Origin: Lachnospiraceae bacterium
GTDB lineage: Bacteria; Bacillota; Clostridia; Lachnospirales; Lachnospiraceae
Length of the DNA stretch: 47,779 nt
Direction: 5' to 3'
Assembly (NCBI GenBank): GCA_900771995.1
Contig: CAAGQC010000016.1
Span: 1-47,779, forward strand
How positions within the stretch are numbered: position 1 is the first letter of the stretch; every line of letters begins with the position of its first letter. Of the stretch, positions 1 through 7,303 are shown in pieces. A program made the position numbers and the translations under genes. The notes below the pieces were generated by a model that saw only the letters and a list, made by a program, of their open reading frames with translations, made no database searches and had not been told where the DNA came from.

Positions 1-348
1 CATGGTCTTCTCACTTCTCTTACGAGAGAACATGGTCAACCAACGAAGGCCCAGAGCCTGACGTCTCTCAGGTCTGACTTCGATAGGTACCTGATAGGTA
101 GCACCACCGATACGTCTTGCTTTTACTTCCAGAACAGGCATGATGTTGTTCATAGCCTCTTCGAATACTTCCAGAGCAGGCTTGCCGCTCTTCTCTTCAA
201 CCTTAGCAAATGCTCCGTATACGATCTTCTGGGCTACACCCTTCTTGCCATCCAGCATAATGTTGTTGACAAGCTTGGTAACCACTTTGTTGTTGTATAA
301 AGGATCTGCTAATACATCTCTTTTCTGAATATGTCCTTTACGTGGCAC
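1..348 (-). CDS. rpsG: 30S ribosomal protein S7 (partial, C-terminus off the window)
   Basis: S7 nucleates assembly of the 30S head by binding the 3' domain of 16S rRNA. The visible 116 residues begin with M-P-R-K-G-H-I and include the conserved blocks V-P-I-E-V-R-P-E-R-R and L-R-W-L. The family is about 156 residues, so roughly 40 C-terminal residues lie beyond the left edge. The start is a GTG at 346-348, chosen because a GGAGGG ribosome-binding site lies just upstream (356-361) and because the protein then has the normal family N-terminus. It follows rpsL in the usual str-operon order, but after an unusually long spacer. Identification is secure. Confidence 0.95.
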   Translation of the reverse strand, partial: MPRKGHIQKRDVLADPLYNNKVVTKLVNNIMLDGKKGVAQKIVYGAFAKVEEKSGKPALEVFEEAMNNIMPVLEVKARRIGGATYQVPIEVRPERRQALGLRWLTMFSRKRSEKTM

Positions 349-694
349 GGTTCTTCCCTCCTTAACAAATTGTTCTCGTGAGATACGTTATCTCGGCATC
401 AGAGATGCCTCGATGTCGGCTGTTCGCCGCCTCAGCCCTTCCATAAAAGTTCGTCTGCAAGCGAGCTTGCACTCACTTTTATGTCAGTTCTGCTCTTCTC
501 ACTAGTTACGTTAAATCATCGGTACTCACATGTGTTTCCCCAAGTGTTCGCGCTGTTATATCTGTATCACAGAATTCCAACACTTTTCTTAGTTTCGTTT
601 TTGTGGTACAAAGATGTCTCATCGACATCTCCAAAAATCCTTGCGGATTTTCATCGAACTCTCGGTCCGACGTTCAAAACGCCCCGGATACTAC
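349..694 (-). other. Hairpin-rich rpsL-rpsG spacer
   Basis: This 346-nt gap holds no convincing gene. It contains a series of perfect inverted repeats. In order of transcription (minus strand) they are: 634-651 (7-bp stem with a GCAA loop), 612-630 (7 bp), 442-483 (outer 9-bp arms at 442-450 and 475-483, with an inner 6-bp repeat at 457-462/465-470), 395-409 (6 bp) and 380-394 (6 bp, directly abutting). The rpsG ribosome-binding site follows. No long U-run follows any stem, so these look more like RNA-processing, stabilising or regulatory structures, or an inserted palindromic repeat, than terminators. Confidence 0.6.
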
Positions 695-1117
695 TTATTT
701 CTTAGCATCCTTAGGTCTCTTAGCGCCGTACTTGGAACGAGCCTGTTTTCTGTTAGCGACACCGGCGGTATCAAGGGTACCACGGATGATGTGGTATCTG
801 GTACCGGGCAGGTCCTTAACACGACCACCACGGATCAAAACAACGCTGTGCTCCTGCAGATTGTGACCTTCACCGGGAATGTAGCTGGTAACTTCGATTC
901 CGTTGGAAAGACGTACTCTGGCGATCTTTCTAAGAGCAGAGTTAGGCTTTTTAGGAGTTGCTGTCTTAACAGCGGTACATACACCACGCTTCTGGGGAGC
1001 AGAAACGTCTGTTGCTTTCTTGTGAAGAGAGTTGTAACCCTTCTGGAGAGCAGGTGCAGTAGACTTCTTAACAGAAGTCTGACGTCCTTTTCTTACTAAC
1101 TGGTTAAATGTTGGCAT
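695..1117 (-). CDS. rpsL: 30S ribosomal protein S12
   Basis: S12 sits at the 30S decoding centre and controls translational accuracy. The 140-residue protein carries the hallmark blocks T-P-K-K-P-N-S-A-L-R-K (54-64), G-E-G-H-N-L-Q-E-H and G-G-R-V-K-D-L-P-G. It has the extra stretch after residue 30 typical of Gram-positive S12. The streptomycin-determinant lysines are both wild type (Lys56 and Lys101, equivalent to E. coli Lys43 and Lys88). It has its own strong promoter upstream and leads the str operon here. Normally rpoC lies just upstream; here about 34 kb of accessory genes intervene. Confidence 0.97.
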   Translation of the reverse strand: MPTFNQLVRKGRQTSVKKSTAPALQKGYNSLHKKATDVSAPQKRGVCTAVKTATPKKPNSALRKIARVRLSNGIEVTSYIPGEGHNLQEHSVVLIRGGRVKDLPGTRYHIIRGTLDTAGVANRKQARSKYGAKRPKDAKK

Positions 1118-1175
1118 TCTGTTTCACCTCTTTCTTAATAGTATAATAGACGCACCTTTTCTGGCACGCTTTAAC

Positions 1176-1204
1176 AGTATACTTGTTCCGACTTCCGTTG
1201 TCAA
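1176..1204 (-). promoter_or_regulatory. rpsL (str operon) sigma-A promoter
   Basis: On the minus strand a perfect -35 box TTGACA (1199-1204) is followed by a 17-nt spacer and a -10 box TATACT (1176-1181), about 60 nt upstream of the rpsL start. It gives the str operon a promoter independent of rpoBC. Confidence 0.9.
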
Positions 1205-1259
1205 CAGGTTTTTCGTGAAATTTACAGGGTTTTTCCCTGCTTTTTCATATATTATAACC

Positions 1260-1293
1260 AAAAAAGGAGCTGTACCGTTTCCGATACCGCTCC
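1260..1293 (-). terminator. Intrinsic terminator after rfbD
   Basis: Downstream of the rfbD stop, a stem with GGAGC/GCTCC base, inner GTA/TAC and CG/CG pairs and a GAAA loop spans 1266-1293. Six U residues follow (1260-1265). It insulates rfbD from the rpsL promoter. Confidence 0.85.
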
Positions 1294-1356
1294 CTGAAGT
1301 ATTTCCCGTTATTTTTCCGTCTATACAGCTATACGGAATCTGTTTCCGGAAAAGCA

Positions 1357-2199
1357 TTACTGAATTTCTTTCAGATATCTCTCTAACGCATCCTGCCAGG
1401 AAGGAAGTCTTTCGAATCCGTTCTCTGTCAGCTTTTCCTTGCTCATGCGGCTGTTCTCCGGTCTTTTGGCCTTCGTCGGATATTCGGAAGCCGGTACGGG
1501 AGCCACGTCCACTTTCATGTCTGCCTGACGGAAGATCTCGCAGGCAAATTCATACCAGTTGCAGATGCCCTCATTGGTGGCATGATAGATCCCGTATTTG
1601 TCGGTCAGCACCATATCCACCAGAAGTCTTGCCAGATCATAAGTATAAGTCGGGGATCCGAACTGATCGTCCACTACCGTGAGATGATCGTGGGTCTTGC
1701 CCAGATTCAGCATGGTCTTGATGAAATTCTTGCCGTTGACACCGAATACCCAGGAGATTCTAACGATAAAATATTTCGCCAGTGTATTCTGTACAGCCAG
1801 TTCTCCTTCGTATTTGGTCTGTCCGTATACATTGAGAGGATGACGCTCGTCCTCCGGCTCCCAGGGTCTGGTGCCCTCGCCGTCAAATACATAATCGGTA
1901 CTGATATACACCATCTTGCAGTCCAGCTTCTTACATACATTCGCAATATTCTGTGTGCCGTCCGCATTGACCTTACGGCAGATTTCCACATTATCTTCCG
2001 CTGCATCTACTGCGGTGTAGGCTGCACAGTGTACCACTGCATCCGGTGCTGCCTCCCCGATCACCTTTTCCACGCTGGCCTCATCGGTGATATCCATCTC
2101 CTGAATATCCACGCCGACTGCCTCAATGCCTCTCTTTTCCAGTTCATTTACCACATCGTATCCCAACTGGCCCTTTACGCCTGTTACCAAGACTTTCAT
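1357..2199 (-). CDS. rfbD: dTDP-4-dehydrorhamnose reductase
   Basis: It catalyses the last step of dTDP-L-rhamnose synthesis, NAD(P)H reduction of dTDP-4-dehydrorhamnose, giving a sugar donor for cell-surface polysaccharides. The 280-residue extended-SDR protein has the N-terminal nucleotide-binding motif G-x-x-G-Q-L-G (7-13), S-T-D-Y-V-F-D-G (100-107) and catalytic Y125-x-x-x-K129. N-W-Y-E-F-A (214-219) and R-P-E-N-S (246-250) are typical of RfbD. It has its own promoter and terminator, so it is monocistronic. The other three genes of the pathway (rfbA, rfbB, rfbC) are not in the window and must be elsewhere. It probably supplies rhamnose to the nearby exopolysaccharide locus or to another surface glycan. 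Confidence 0.93.
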   Translation of the reverse strand: MKVLVTGVKGQLGYDVVNELEKRGIEAVGVDIQEMDITDEASVEKVIGEAAPDAVVHCAAYTAVDAAEDNVEICRKVNADGTQNIANVCKKLDCKMVYISTDYVFDGEGTRPWEPEDERHPLNVYGQTKYEGELAVQNTLAKYFIVRISWVFGVNGKNFIKTMLNLGKTHDHLTVVDDQFGSPTYTYDLARLLVDMVLTDKYGIYHATNEGICNWYEFACEIFRQADMKVDVAPVPASEYPTKAKRPENSRMSKEKLTENGFERLPSWQDALERYLKEIQ

Positions 2200-2269
2200 A
2201 TCTTACCTCACTGTTTCGATTTCTATATTTGCCATACGAATTACCGGCCGCCACGCAGCCCGCACAGTT

Positions 2270-2500
2270 CTATATGAATTGATTATAATAACTTTCTGCG
2301 TTTTCCGCAAGCTGCCTCACGTTGTTTTGCAAGTTCCTGTTCCAGAGCCTCCCCATCCCCGGTCAGTCTGCTCCTATCTCCCGGAAGGACTCGTAAAGCC
2401 TGCGGCTTTCCTGCCCGAAATTGTCCATCTCTTCACTCTGCTCACTGACCTGTTCCAGTTCCTCAGCAAATACTACATCACCCCATATCGTTCCAGCAAT
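2270..2500 (-). pseudogene. Decayed in-frame tail of the 2501-2842 gene
   Basis: Reading on past the TAA at 2501-2503 in the same frame gives a coding-like, Glu/Gln-rich stretch containing F-A-E-E-L-E-Q-V-S-E-Q-S-E-E-M. It runs to a TGA at 2363-2365 and then to a TAG at 2270-2272. The composition resembles the coiled-coil signalling tail of membrane receptors such as chemoreceptors. I read this as remnants of a longer protein interrupted by in-frame stops. The alternative is ordinary intergenic DNA with chance coding bias. The rfbD promoter lies inside it. Confidence 0.4.
2282..2310 (-). promoter_or_regulatory. rfbD promoter
   Basis: A perfect -10 box TATAAT (2282-2287) lies 17 nt from TTGCGG (2305-2310) on the minus strand. 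The leader to rfbD is about 75 nt. Confidence 0.7.
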
Positions 2501-2842
2501 TTACGATATGCTATAGGTCTCTGCACTCTTCTGAATCCCCTTTACGATCTCGGCTGCCTTCCTGTCCTCCAGATCCGTTACCTGCTTTTTCAATTTCCAC
2601 AGATTCCAGCCCGCCCTGCCGGTCTCTGTCAGCAGACGAATCCTTCTTCGATAGAACACACAGAGCAATATATATGCCAGTGCAACAAATAACACTCCGA
2701 TACAGACCATGGCTATGATCGTATCTCCATAATAGGTATTATGTTGTATTCCCGCTGTTAATGGTACGGTCTCGTCCCGGATCTCCGTGATCCGGTAACC
2801 CATCAGCTTTCCCACGGCAGAGCAGATCATGATGTTCTTCAT
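2501..2842 (-). CDS. Small single-pass membrane protein, unknown function, possibly truncated
   Basis: The 113-residue product starts at the ATG 2840-2842, which has an AGGAGG site 7 nt upstream; a longer reading begins further upstream without such a site. A short N-terminal region (about 45 residues) precedes one strong membrane segment around residues 41-63. An Arg-rich stop-transfer (Y-R-R-R-I-R) and a charged, probably coiled-coil segment of about 45 residues follow. The layout (outside stub, membrane segment, cytoplasmic helix) and the coding-like DNA after its stop suggest the front part of a longer signalling-type protein. I do not recognise a family. It is followed by rfbD and preceded by the sugar transferase, both on the same strand. 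Confidence 0.55.
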   Translation of the reverse strand: MKNIMICSAVGKLMGYRITEIRDETVPLTAGIQHNTYYGDTIIAMVCIGVLFVALAYILLCVFYRRRIRLLTETGRAGWNLWKLKKQVTDLEDRKAAEIVKGIQKSAETYSIS

Positions 2843-2905
2843 AAACAGTCCTCCTATACGGTTCCAATAAATAAGACTGCCCGTCTTGGGAAAACGGTTC
2901 ACATT

Positions 2906-2926
2906 TTTACGAAAATTTTTCGTAAA
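2906..2926. repeat. AT-rich palindrome
   Basis: A perfect 10-bp inverted repeat with a single central base, arms 2906-2915 and 2917-2926, lies between the sugar transferase stop and the small membrane protein gene. There is no U-run on the transcribed strand, so it is more likely a protein-binding site or weak structure than a terminator. Confidence 0.45.
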
Positions 2927-2951
2927 TTATCAGGAAATGACAAATTATAAC

Positions 2952-4370
2952 TCAATACGCATCCGCATGCTTCAAGAGCACCGTCACCGTCTTGCACAGG
3001 ATCCGGATGTCCTCCATCAGCGACCAGTTGTCAATATACTCCACATCCAGCTCCACGATCTTTTCAAAATCCGTCACCAGACTTCTGCCATTGACCTGCC
3101 ACATTCCCGTCAGTCCCGGCTTGATGCTGATGCGGCGCCACTGCTTTCTGCCGTATTTTTCCACCTCATCCAGGGTCGGCGGTCTCGTGCCCACCAGACT
3201 CATGGAGCCGCCCACCACATTAAAAAACTGTGGCAGCTCGTCAATGCTGAGCCTGCGTATGACCTTTCCCACCCGGGTGATCCGGGGATCCTCCTTCAAC
3301 TTGAACATCACCCCTCCGGCGATCTCATTCTGCGACAGCAGTTCTGCCTTTCTCTGTTCCGCATCCACATACATACTGCGGAATTTGTAGATCTGGAAGG
3401 TCCTGCCGTTTTTCCCCACTCTGGTCTGGCGGAAGATCACCGGCCCGGGGGAATCCAGTTTTATGGCCAGTGCCGTAATCGCCATCACCGGGGAAAACAG
3501 CACGATCCCCGCCAGTCCTCCCAGCACATCCATGATCCGTTTTACCGCCTGTTCTCCGGTATTCAGGGTCACCGTATGGTAAGTGATCACCGGATAGGTT
3601 CCCACACAGCTCACATAACTGTCGGCCCTGCGCCTTTTGTAGAAATCCACCACCATCCGCACAGTCACCCCCATATCAATGCACAGATCCACATACTTCT
3701 GCATGGCGGAAAGCTGTTCTTCCCTTTTTTGCAGAATATAGATCTGATCCAGATGGTGCTGCCGGATCAGCACTTCCAGATCCTCCAGGCTGCCCAGATA
3801 TTCTCCGGCATCTCCCTCCGGGATCCGTGCCAGTTCCTCTGCGGATGCCGCAATGTAACCGACAAACTCCAGGCGGATACTGGTCTTCTTCAGAAAATAC
3901 CGGAACTTGTTATACTGCGCCCGCCTTCCCACAAAAGCGGTACGGGGCAGTTCCCCGCTACCTTTCTGTTCCCACCCTCCGTCCGCCTGTCGGATCCTTA
4001 CGTACAACAGTTTTATACTTTCCAGACCACACACCAGCAGCAGGAACAGAACATATCCCCGGGAATCCTCCGTAATAAAAGGCAGCAGGACCGCCGTTGC
4101 CGCTGTGGCCATGAAAAACGATCTGGTCCTGCGCCGCAGAATCCTGTCCGGGTAGCCGAACAGTGTCACGTTATACAGGTACTGTTCCCCGTTTTCCAAC
4201 AGATAGATCAGCAGAAATACCGCGGTCAGTCCCGTCATGCCCAAAAACGTCCGAAGCTCCCATTCTTTTCCCGTAAACAGTGCTGCCACTCCGTAAGCCG
4301 CAAGAAGTGTCAGCACATCTCTTACGATCTGCGCAGTGTCCTTATTTGCACCCGTATTTGACCGATTCAT
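2952..4370 (-). CDS. Polyprenyl-phosphate sugar phosphotransferase (exopolysaccharide priming enzyme)
   Basis: It transfers a sugar-1-phosphate from a nucleotide sugar to undecaprenyl phosphate at the membrane, the first step of repeat-unit assembly. The 472-residue protein has about four N-terminal membrane helices (roughly 20-125), a nucleotide-binding-like middle, another membrane segment near 283-305 and a C-terminal bacterial sugar transferase domain. That domain shows K-F-R-S-M (329-333), D-E-L-P-Q (377-381), V-G-T-R-P-P (393-398) and K-P-G-L-T-G-M-W-Q (417-425). I chose the ATG at 4370 because a GGGGAG site precedes it; a longer reading to 4460 has no such site. No other priming enzyme exists in the 15.8-29.4 kb polysaccharide operon, so this probably serves it although the RiPP cluster lies between them. 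Sugar specificity cannot be told. Confidence 0.92.
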   Translation of the reverse strand: MNRSNTGANKDTAQIVRDVLTLLAAYGVAALFTGKEWELRTFLGMTGLTAVFLLIYLLENGEQYLYNVTLFGYPDRILRRRTRSFFMATAATAVLLPFITEDSRGYVLFLLLVCGLESIKLLYVRIRQADGGWEQKGSGELPRTAFVGRRAQYNKFRYFLKKTSIRLEFVGYIAASAEELARIPEGDAGEYLGSLEDLEVLIRQHHLDQIYILQKREEQLSAMQKYVDLCIDMGVTVRMVVDFYKRRRADSYVSCVGTYPVITYHTVTLNTGEQAVKRIMDVLGGLAGIVLFSPVMAITALAIKLDSPGPVIFRQTRVGKNGRTFQIYKFRSMYVDAEQRKAELLSQNEIAGGVMFKLKEDPRITRVGKVIRRLSIDELPQFFNVVGGSMSLVGTRPPTLDEVEKYGRKQWRRISIKPGLTGMWQVNGRSLVTDFEKIVELDVEYIDNWSLMEDIRILCKTVTVLLKHADAY

Positions 4371-4453
4371 TTTTCTCCCCCTTTTTGTGTCGCTTTCCCA
4401 CACAGTCTTCCGATTTCTGTTCTCTTCTGTCCTTCTCTGTCGACCGTCCCCTG

Positions 4454-4482
4454 ATGACACCGTTTTTCCCCCATGCTAAAAT
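4454..4482 (+). promoter_or_regulatory. Promoter of the two-component operon
   Basis: ATGACA (4454-4459), a 17-nt spacer, then an extended -10 TGC-TAAAAT (-10 at 4477-4482), just before the AAAGGAGG site of the response regulator. The -10 region is itself a small palindrome (TGCTA-AAA-TAGCA), so the opposite strand also has a -10-like element facing the sugar transferase gene. Confidence 0.75.
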
Positions 4483-4507
4483 AGCACCTGTAAAAGGAGG
4501 ATTTATC

Positions 4508-5206
4508 ATGTCCAAGCTCGTAATGATCGATGATGATGCCGAAGTGCTGGCGATCAATCAGAAATATCTCACCGGTGCGGGATTCACCGTGTACACTGCC
4601 GTTTCCCCCAAAGAGGGGATCTTATCCATCCGAAAATATCATCCGGACTGTATCTTATTAGATGTTATGCTGCCGGAAGCCGACGGTTACCGGGTCTGCC
4701 GCTATATCCGTTCCTTTTCCTCCGTGCCGGTCCTGTTTCTCACCGCCAGAGGTTCCGAGGAAGACGTGGTCCGGGGGCTTACCTGCGGGGGCGACGATTA
4801 TCTCGTCAAGCCCTACAGCCTCCGGGAGCTGAAGGCCCGGGTGGATCTTCTGATCCGCCGTCGCAGCCAGCTGGTCAAAGCCTCCTCCGACCTCGTACTG
4901 ACCATCGGGAATCTCACCATTGACAAAATCGCCCACAAAGCCTTTTACCGGGAACAGGATCTGTGTCTGGCCAACCGGGAATACGAAGTCCTGCTGTATC
5001 TGGCGGAACATCCCGACCGGGATATCACTTTCGAGGAACTTGGATGTGCCCTCTTCGGTGTATACCGGGAAAGCGACCGCCGCAGCGTCATGGTCAATGT
5101 CAGCCGTCTCCGCAAACGCTTCGAAGGCAATTACGAACTGGAGAACCGCATCGAGACCGTCTGGTCCAAAGGATATCGCTTTCTGAAAGGAGGTGTCTCC
5201 CTGTGA
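4508..5206 (+). CDS. OmpR/PhoB-family response regulator
   Basis: A DNA-binding transcription factor switched by phosphorylation. The 232-residue protein has an N-terminal receiver domain with acidic pocket D8-D9-D10, phospho-acceptor D52 (L-D-V-M-L-P), T79 and K101. A C-terminal winged helix (about 128-228) follows, with the typical L-R-K-R and K-G-Y-R-F end. The ATG at 4508 follows a consensus AAAGGAGG. It overlaps the kinase gene by GTGA and so is translationally coupled to it. The operon is divergent from the sugar transferase and runs towards the precursor-like peptide at 6179. The RiPP cluster and the polysaccharide genes are the obvious targets, but this is inferred from position only. 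Confidence 0.95.
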   Translation: MSKLVMIDDDAEVLAINQKYLTGAGFTVYTAVSPKEGILSIRKYHPDCILLDVMLPEADGYRVCRYIRSFSSVPVLFLTARGSEEDVVRGLTCGGDDYLVKPYSLRELKARVDLLIRRRSQLVKASSDLVLTIGNLTIDKIAHKAFYREQDLCLANREYEVLLYLAEHPDRDITFEELGCALFGVYRESDRRSVMVNVSRLRKRFEGNYELENRIETVWSKGYRFLKGGVSL

Positions 5207-6039
5207 AACATCCTTCCCGTCCCGCCTTTCAGTCCCCTGCGATGGAGCAGGAGACCGTGGAAGAACTGTCCCGCAGGCTTCTGGAAGTCACCGCCCGTCT
5301 GGATGCCAGTAACCGTTCCCTGCAGCGTCTCCAGCGGGAACGCACGGAAATGCTGGCCAATCTCTCTCACGATCTGCGGGCTCCTCTTACCGCCATCCGC
5401 AGTGCCGTGGATTATCTCACCTCCGGACAGCCCCTGTCCGGGCAGGATACCCGGAGCGCGCTCTCTCTGATCGATCACCGGACAACAACGCTGGAACATC
5501 TGATCCGGGACATGTACGAACTGTTTACGCTGGAAGATCCTTCCTGCGGCTTTTCTTTTCAGGAACTGGATGCCCTGTCCTTTCTGGAGGAATATTTCTA
5601 TACCGCCCTTCCGGACAGCCGCTATGCCCGTCACATACTGCATTGTGCTGTGCCACAGGACCTACATGCCACCCTCCTTGCAGATCCCGGGAAACTGGTG
5701 CGGGTTCTGGATAACCTCTTCGGCAATGCCGTAAAATACGCTCCCGACGGAACCCAGATCACACTGTCTGCAGAACCTGCCCCGGATCTTACCACGCTCC
5801 GGATCTCCGTGGCCGATCAGGGGCCCGGCATCCCACCGGAAGACATTGACCGGATCTTTGGCCGCACCTACACCGTCTCCTCCGCCAGGACTCCGGGTTC
5901 CGCCACCGGCAGCGGTCTGGGGCTTGCCATCGTAAAGGCCATCACCGAACGCCACGGCGGTACGGTATCCTGTGAAAGCACTCCGGGTTCCGGCAGTACC
6001 TTCTTCGTGACGCTTCCCGCGAAGTTCTTACAAACTTGA
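5203..6039 (+). CDS. Soluble sensor histidine kinase without membrane segment
   Basis: It autophosphorylates and passes phosphate to the adjacent regulator. The 278-residue protein starts at a GTG (5203) behind GGAGG and overlaps the regulator stop. A coiled-coil linker (about 15-50) leads to the HisKA box S-H-D-L-R-A-P-L-T with H56. The HATPase domain shows N175 in the N box, D-Q-G-P-G-I-P (205-211) and G-S-G-L-G-L-A-I-V-K (236-245). There is no membrane helix and no PAS, GAF or other input domain, so the signal must be cytoplasmic or relayed by a partner. Such stripped-down kinases are often paired with transporters. Identification as a kinase is firm; the signal is unknown. Confidence 0.94.
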   Translation: MKHPSRPAFQSPAMEQETVEELSRRLLEVTARLDASNRSLQRLQRERTEMLANLSHDLRAPLTAIRSAVDYLTSGQPLSGQDTRSALSLIDHRTTTLEHLIRDMYELFTLEDPSCGFSFQELDALSFLEEYFYTALPDSRYARHILHCAVPQDLHATLLADPGKLVRVLDNLFGNAVKYAPDGTQITLSAEPAPDLTTLRISVADQGPGIPPEDIDRIFGRTYTVSSARTPGSATGSGLGLAIVKAITERHGGTVSCESTPGSGSTFFVTLPAKFLQT

Positions 6040-6047
6040 TACATTTC

Positions 6048-6076
6048 TTTACTTGCGCCTTTCCGTCTACTATGCT
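6048..6076 (+). promoter_or_regulatory. Possible promoter for the 6179 peptide
   Basis: TTTACT (6048-6053), a 17-nt spacer and TATGCT (6071-6076) lie in the 139-nt gap after the kinase. Each box matches consensus at four of six positions. The gap also holds small inverted repeats (GTGAAA/TTTCAC and ACCTG/CAGGT) that could be operators. Confidence 0.35.
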
Positions 6077-6178
6077 GTAACCACACAGGATTTTTCCCTG
6101 TACGGTGTGAAAAATTAAGTTTCACGCTCAAATTTGTACCTGAACATATACAGGTTACGGAAAGGTATAGGTATTTTT

Positions 6179-6361
6179 ATGAAGCATTGGGCACAACCCG
6201 AACTGATGGAACTGAACGTATCCGAGACCGCCTGTGGCTGGTTTCCCTGGTATCCCGGACACCATCCCGGCGGAGGCGGTCATCATCCCGGACACCATCC
6301 CGGTGGCGGCGACTGTAAGCCCCCTCAGCCTTCTGAGGAACCGGAAGAGTTCTTAAGCTGA
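6179..6361 (+). CDS. RiPP precursor-like peptide with a His/Pro/Gly-rich core
   Basis: A 60-residue peptide. Its first 18 residues match the leader of the cluster precursor at 9376-9552: W4-x-Q-P7, E-L-N-V at 11-14, and T17-A18 at the expected cleavage site, with Thr at position -2 as in lasso leaders. The presumed core of 42 residues begins with Cys and aromatic residues. It then has repeats of the type H-H-P-G-G, a second Cys at residue 47, a Pro/Glu-rich stretch and a C-terminal Ser. No Asp or Glu lies at core positions 7-9, so a normal lasso ring is not possible. The gene follows the kinase on the plus strand and overlaps the end of the convergent HPr-kinase-like gene by 9 bp. Its ribosome-binding site is weak. 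It could be an alternative substrate, a non-lasso product or a decayed paralogue. Confidence 0.65.
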   Translation: MKHWAQPELMELNVSETACGWFPWYPGHHPGGGGHHPGHHPGGGDCKPPQPSEEPEEFLS

Positions 6362-7303
6362 TGCGGTCTTTTGCAGTGCGTGGACTTCCGCTGCCACTTC
6401 GGCAGTGGAATCACCTGCTGCCGGCCGCTTTACCGAATACACCGGGATCTGCTCCGCCATTCTCAGACAGTTCTGCCAGATTTCAATTTTCATTTCCGAT
6501 CCTTGTTTTTTCCACAGATGCCGCAGAAAAAGATTCTCTTTATACACCAGCATACTGTCCGACCCTGTGACTTTTTCTACTCTTATCTTCCCGGACTCCT
6601 CTTCGGATTGGATTCCCAGAAAAACAAATCGTTTCAGCCGTACCTTTTCCCTTTGGAATGCCTCTTTGCAGGACACCAGAAATTTATCCTTTTTTTCATC
6701 CATGTAAAGCAGTTCTTCCGGTACATATCCCTGTCTCAGCACCGCATCCCGGCACAGCTTCATATAGGGGAAAGCCGGAGACACCCATACGCCATCCGTT
6801 CCGGACATCTCCACTATCGCCATATCGTCCGCCAGGAACCGGTAACCTCTGCCAAGTAACGCTGCGGTCAGCGTGGACTTCCCCGCGCCGCTTTCCCCCG
6901 CGATCAGCAAAGTTTCCCCCTGGGGAGACTCCAGCGCACTGCAATGAAAGGCCAGCTTTCCCTGCTGCAGAGCCAGCATCGCCATACCGAAGCCCAGCAG
7001 ATACGTACGGACCGCTCCCGGGTCGCCTCCGTTTCGGACATGATATCGGATCCGGTTTCCCTGCTCCGCGCTCATCTCCAGTGTACGGTTGCACAGCCAG
7101 CTTTTCTCCGCATTTAAAAAACTGCCGCAGACGCAGTCTCCGTGTTCCTTCCGAAACTGTGCTTCCTCCGGTTCCGTCATGGCAAGGATCTGTATTTCTT
7201 CCCCGTCCAAATCCCCGGTTCTCTTCGGCAGCACCGGATCCAGCTGCGGAAACGCCAGATCCGCCATCACCCTCATGCCGTACAGACTGTAGCAGTACTG
7301 CAT
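6353..7303 (-). CDS. HPr-kinase-like protein, probable lasso-peptide kinase (copy 2)
   Basis: A P-loop protein related to HPr serine kinase. In characterised Bacillota lasso clusters such as paeninodin, a homologue phosphorylates the C-terminal Ser of the precursor. The 316-residue protein has Walker A G-E-S-G-A-G-K-S-T (136-144), a conserved F-H-C-S-A (119-123) and A-D-D (158-160). I start it at 7301-7303 because the N-terminus M-Q-Y-C-Y-S-L-Y-G then aligns with the paralogue at 9631-10542 (M-M-E-Y-F-Y-R-I-Y-G). The gene overlaps the end of the exporter gene and converges on the 6179 peptide. Having two such kinases in one cluster is uncommon. No terminator is evident downstream. Confidence 0.82.
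   Translation of the reverse strand: MQYCYSLYGMRVMADLAFPQLDPVLPKRTGDLDGEEIQILAMTEPEEAQFRKEHGDCVCGSFLNAEKSWLCNRTLEMSAEQGNRIRYHVRNGGDPGAVRTYLLGFGMAMLALQQGKLAFHCSALESPQGETLLIAGESGAGKSTLTAALLGRGYRFLADDMAIVEMSGTDGVWVSPAFPYMKLCRDAVLRQGYVPEELLYMDEKKDKFLVSCKEAFQREKVRLKRFVFLGIQSEEESGKIRVEKVTGSDSMLVYKENLFLRHLWKKQGSEMKIEIWQNCLRMAEQIPVYSVKRPAAGDSTAEVAAEVHALQKTASA

Noticed and set aside
1124..1357. A 77-codon open frame between rfbD and rpsL
   Set aside because: It spans the rfbD terminator and the rpsL promoter, and its sequence has no family character.
2886..4361. A 491-codon plus-strand frame opposite the sugar transferase
   Set aside because: It is antisense to a gene with clear domain motifs, and its His/Pro/Arg-rich translation is typical of a GC-rich shadow frame.
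6179..6361. A simple tandem-repeat artefact rather than a gene
   Set aside because: The leader-like N-terminus matches the other precursor at the motif positions and in spacing, so it is kept as a candidate although its core is repetitive.
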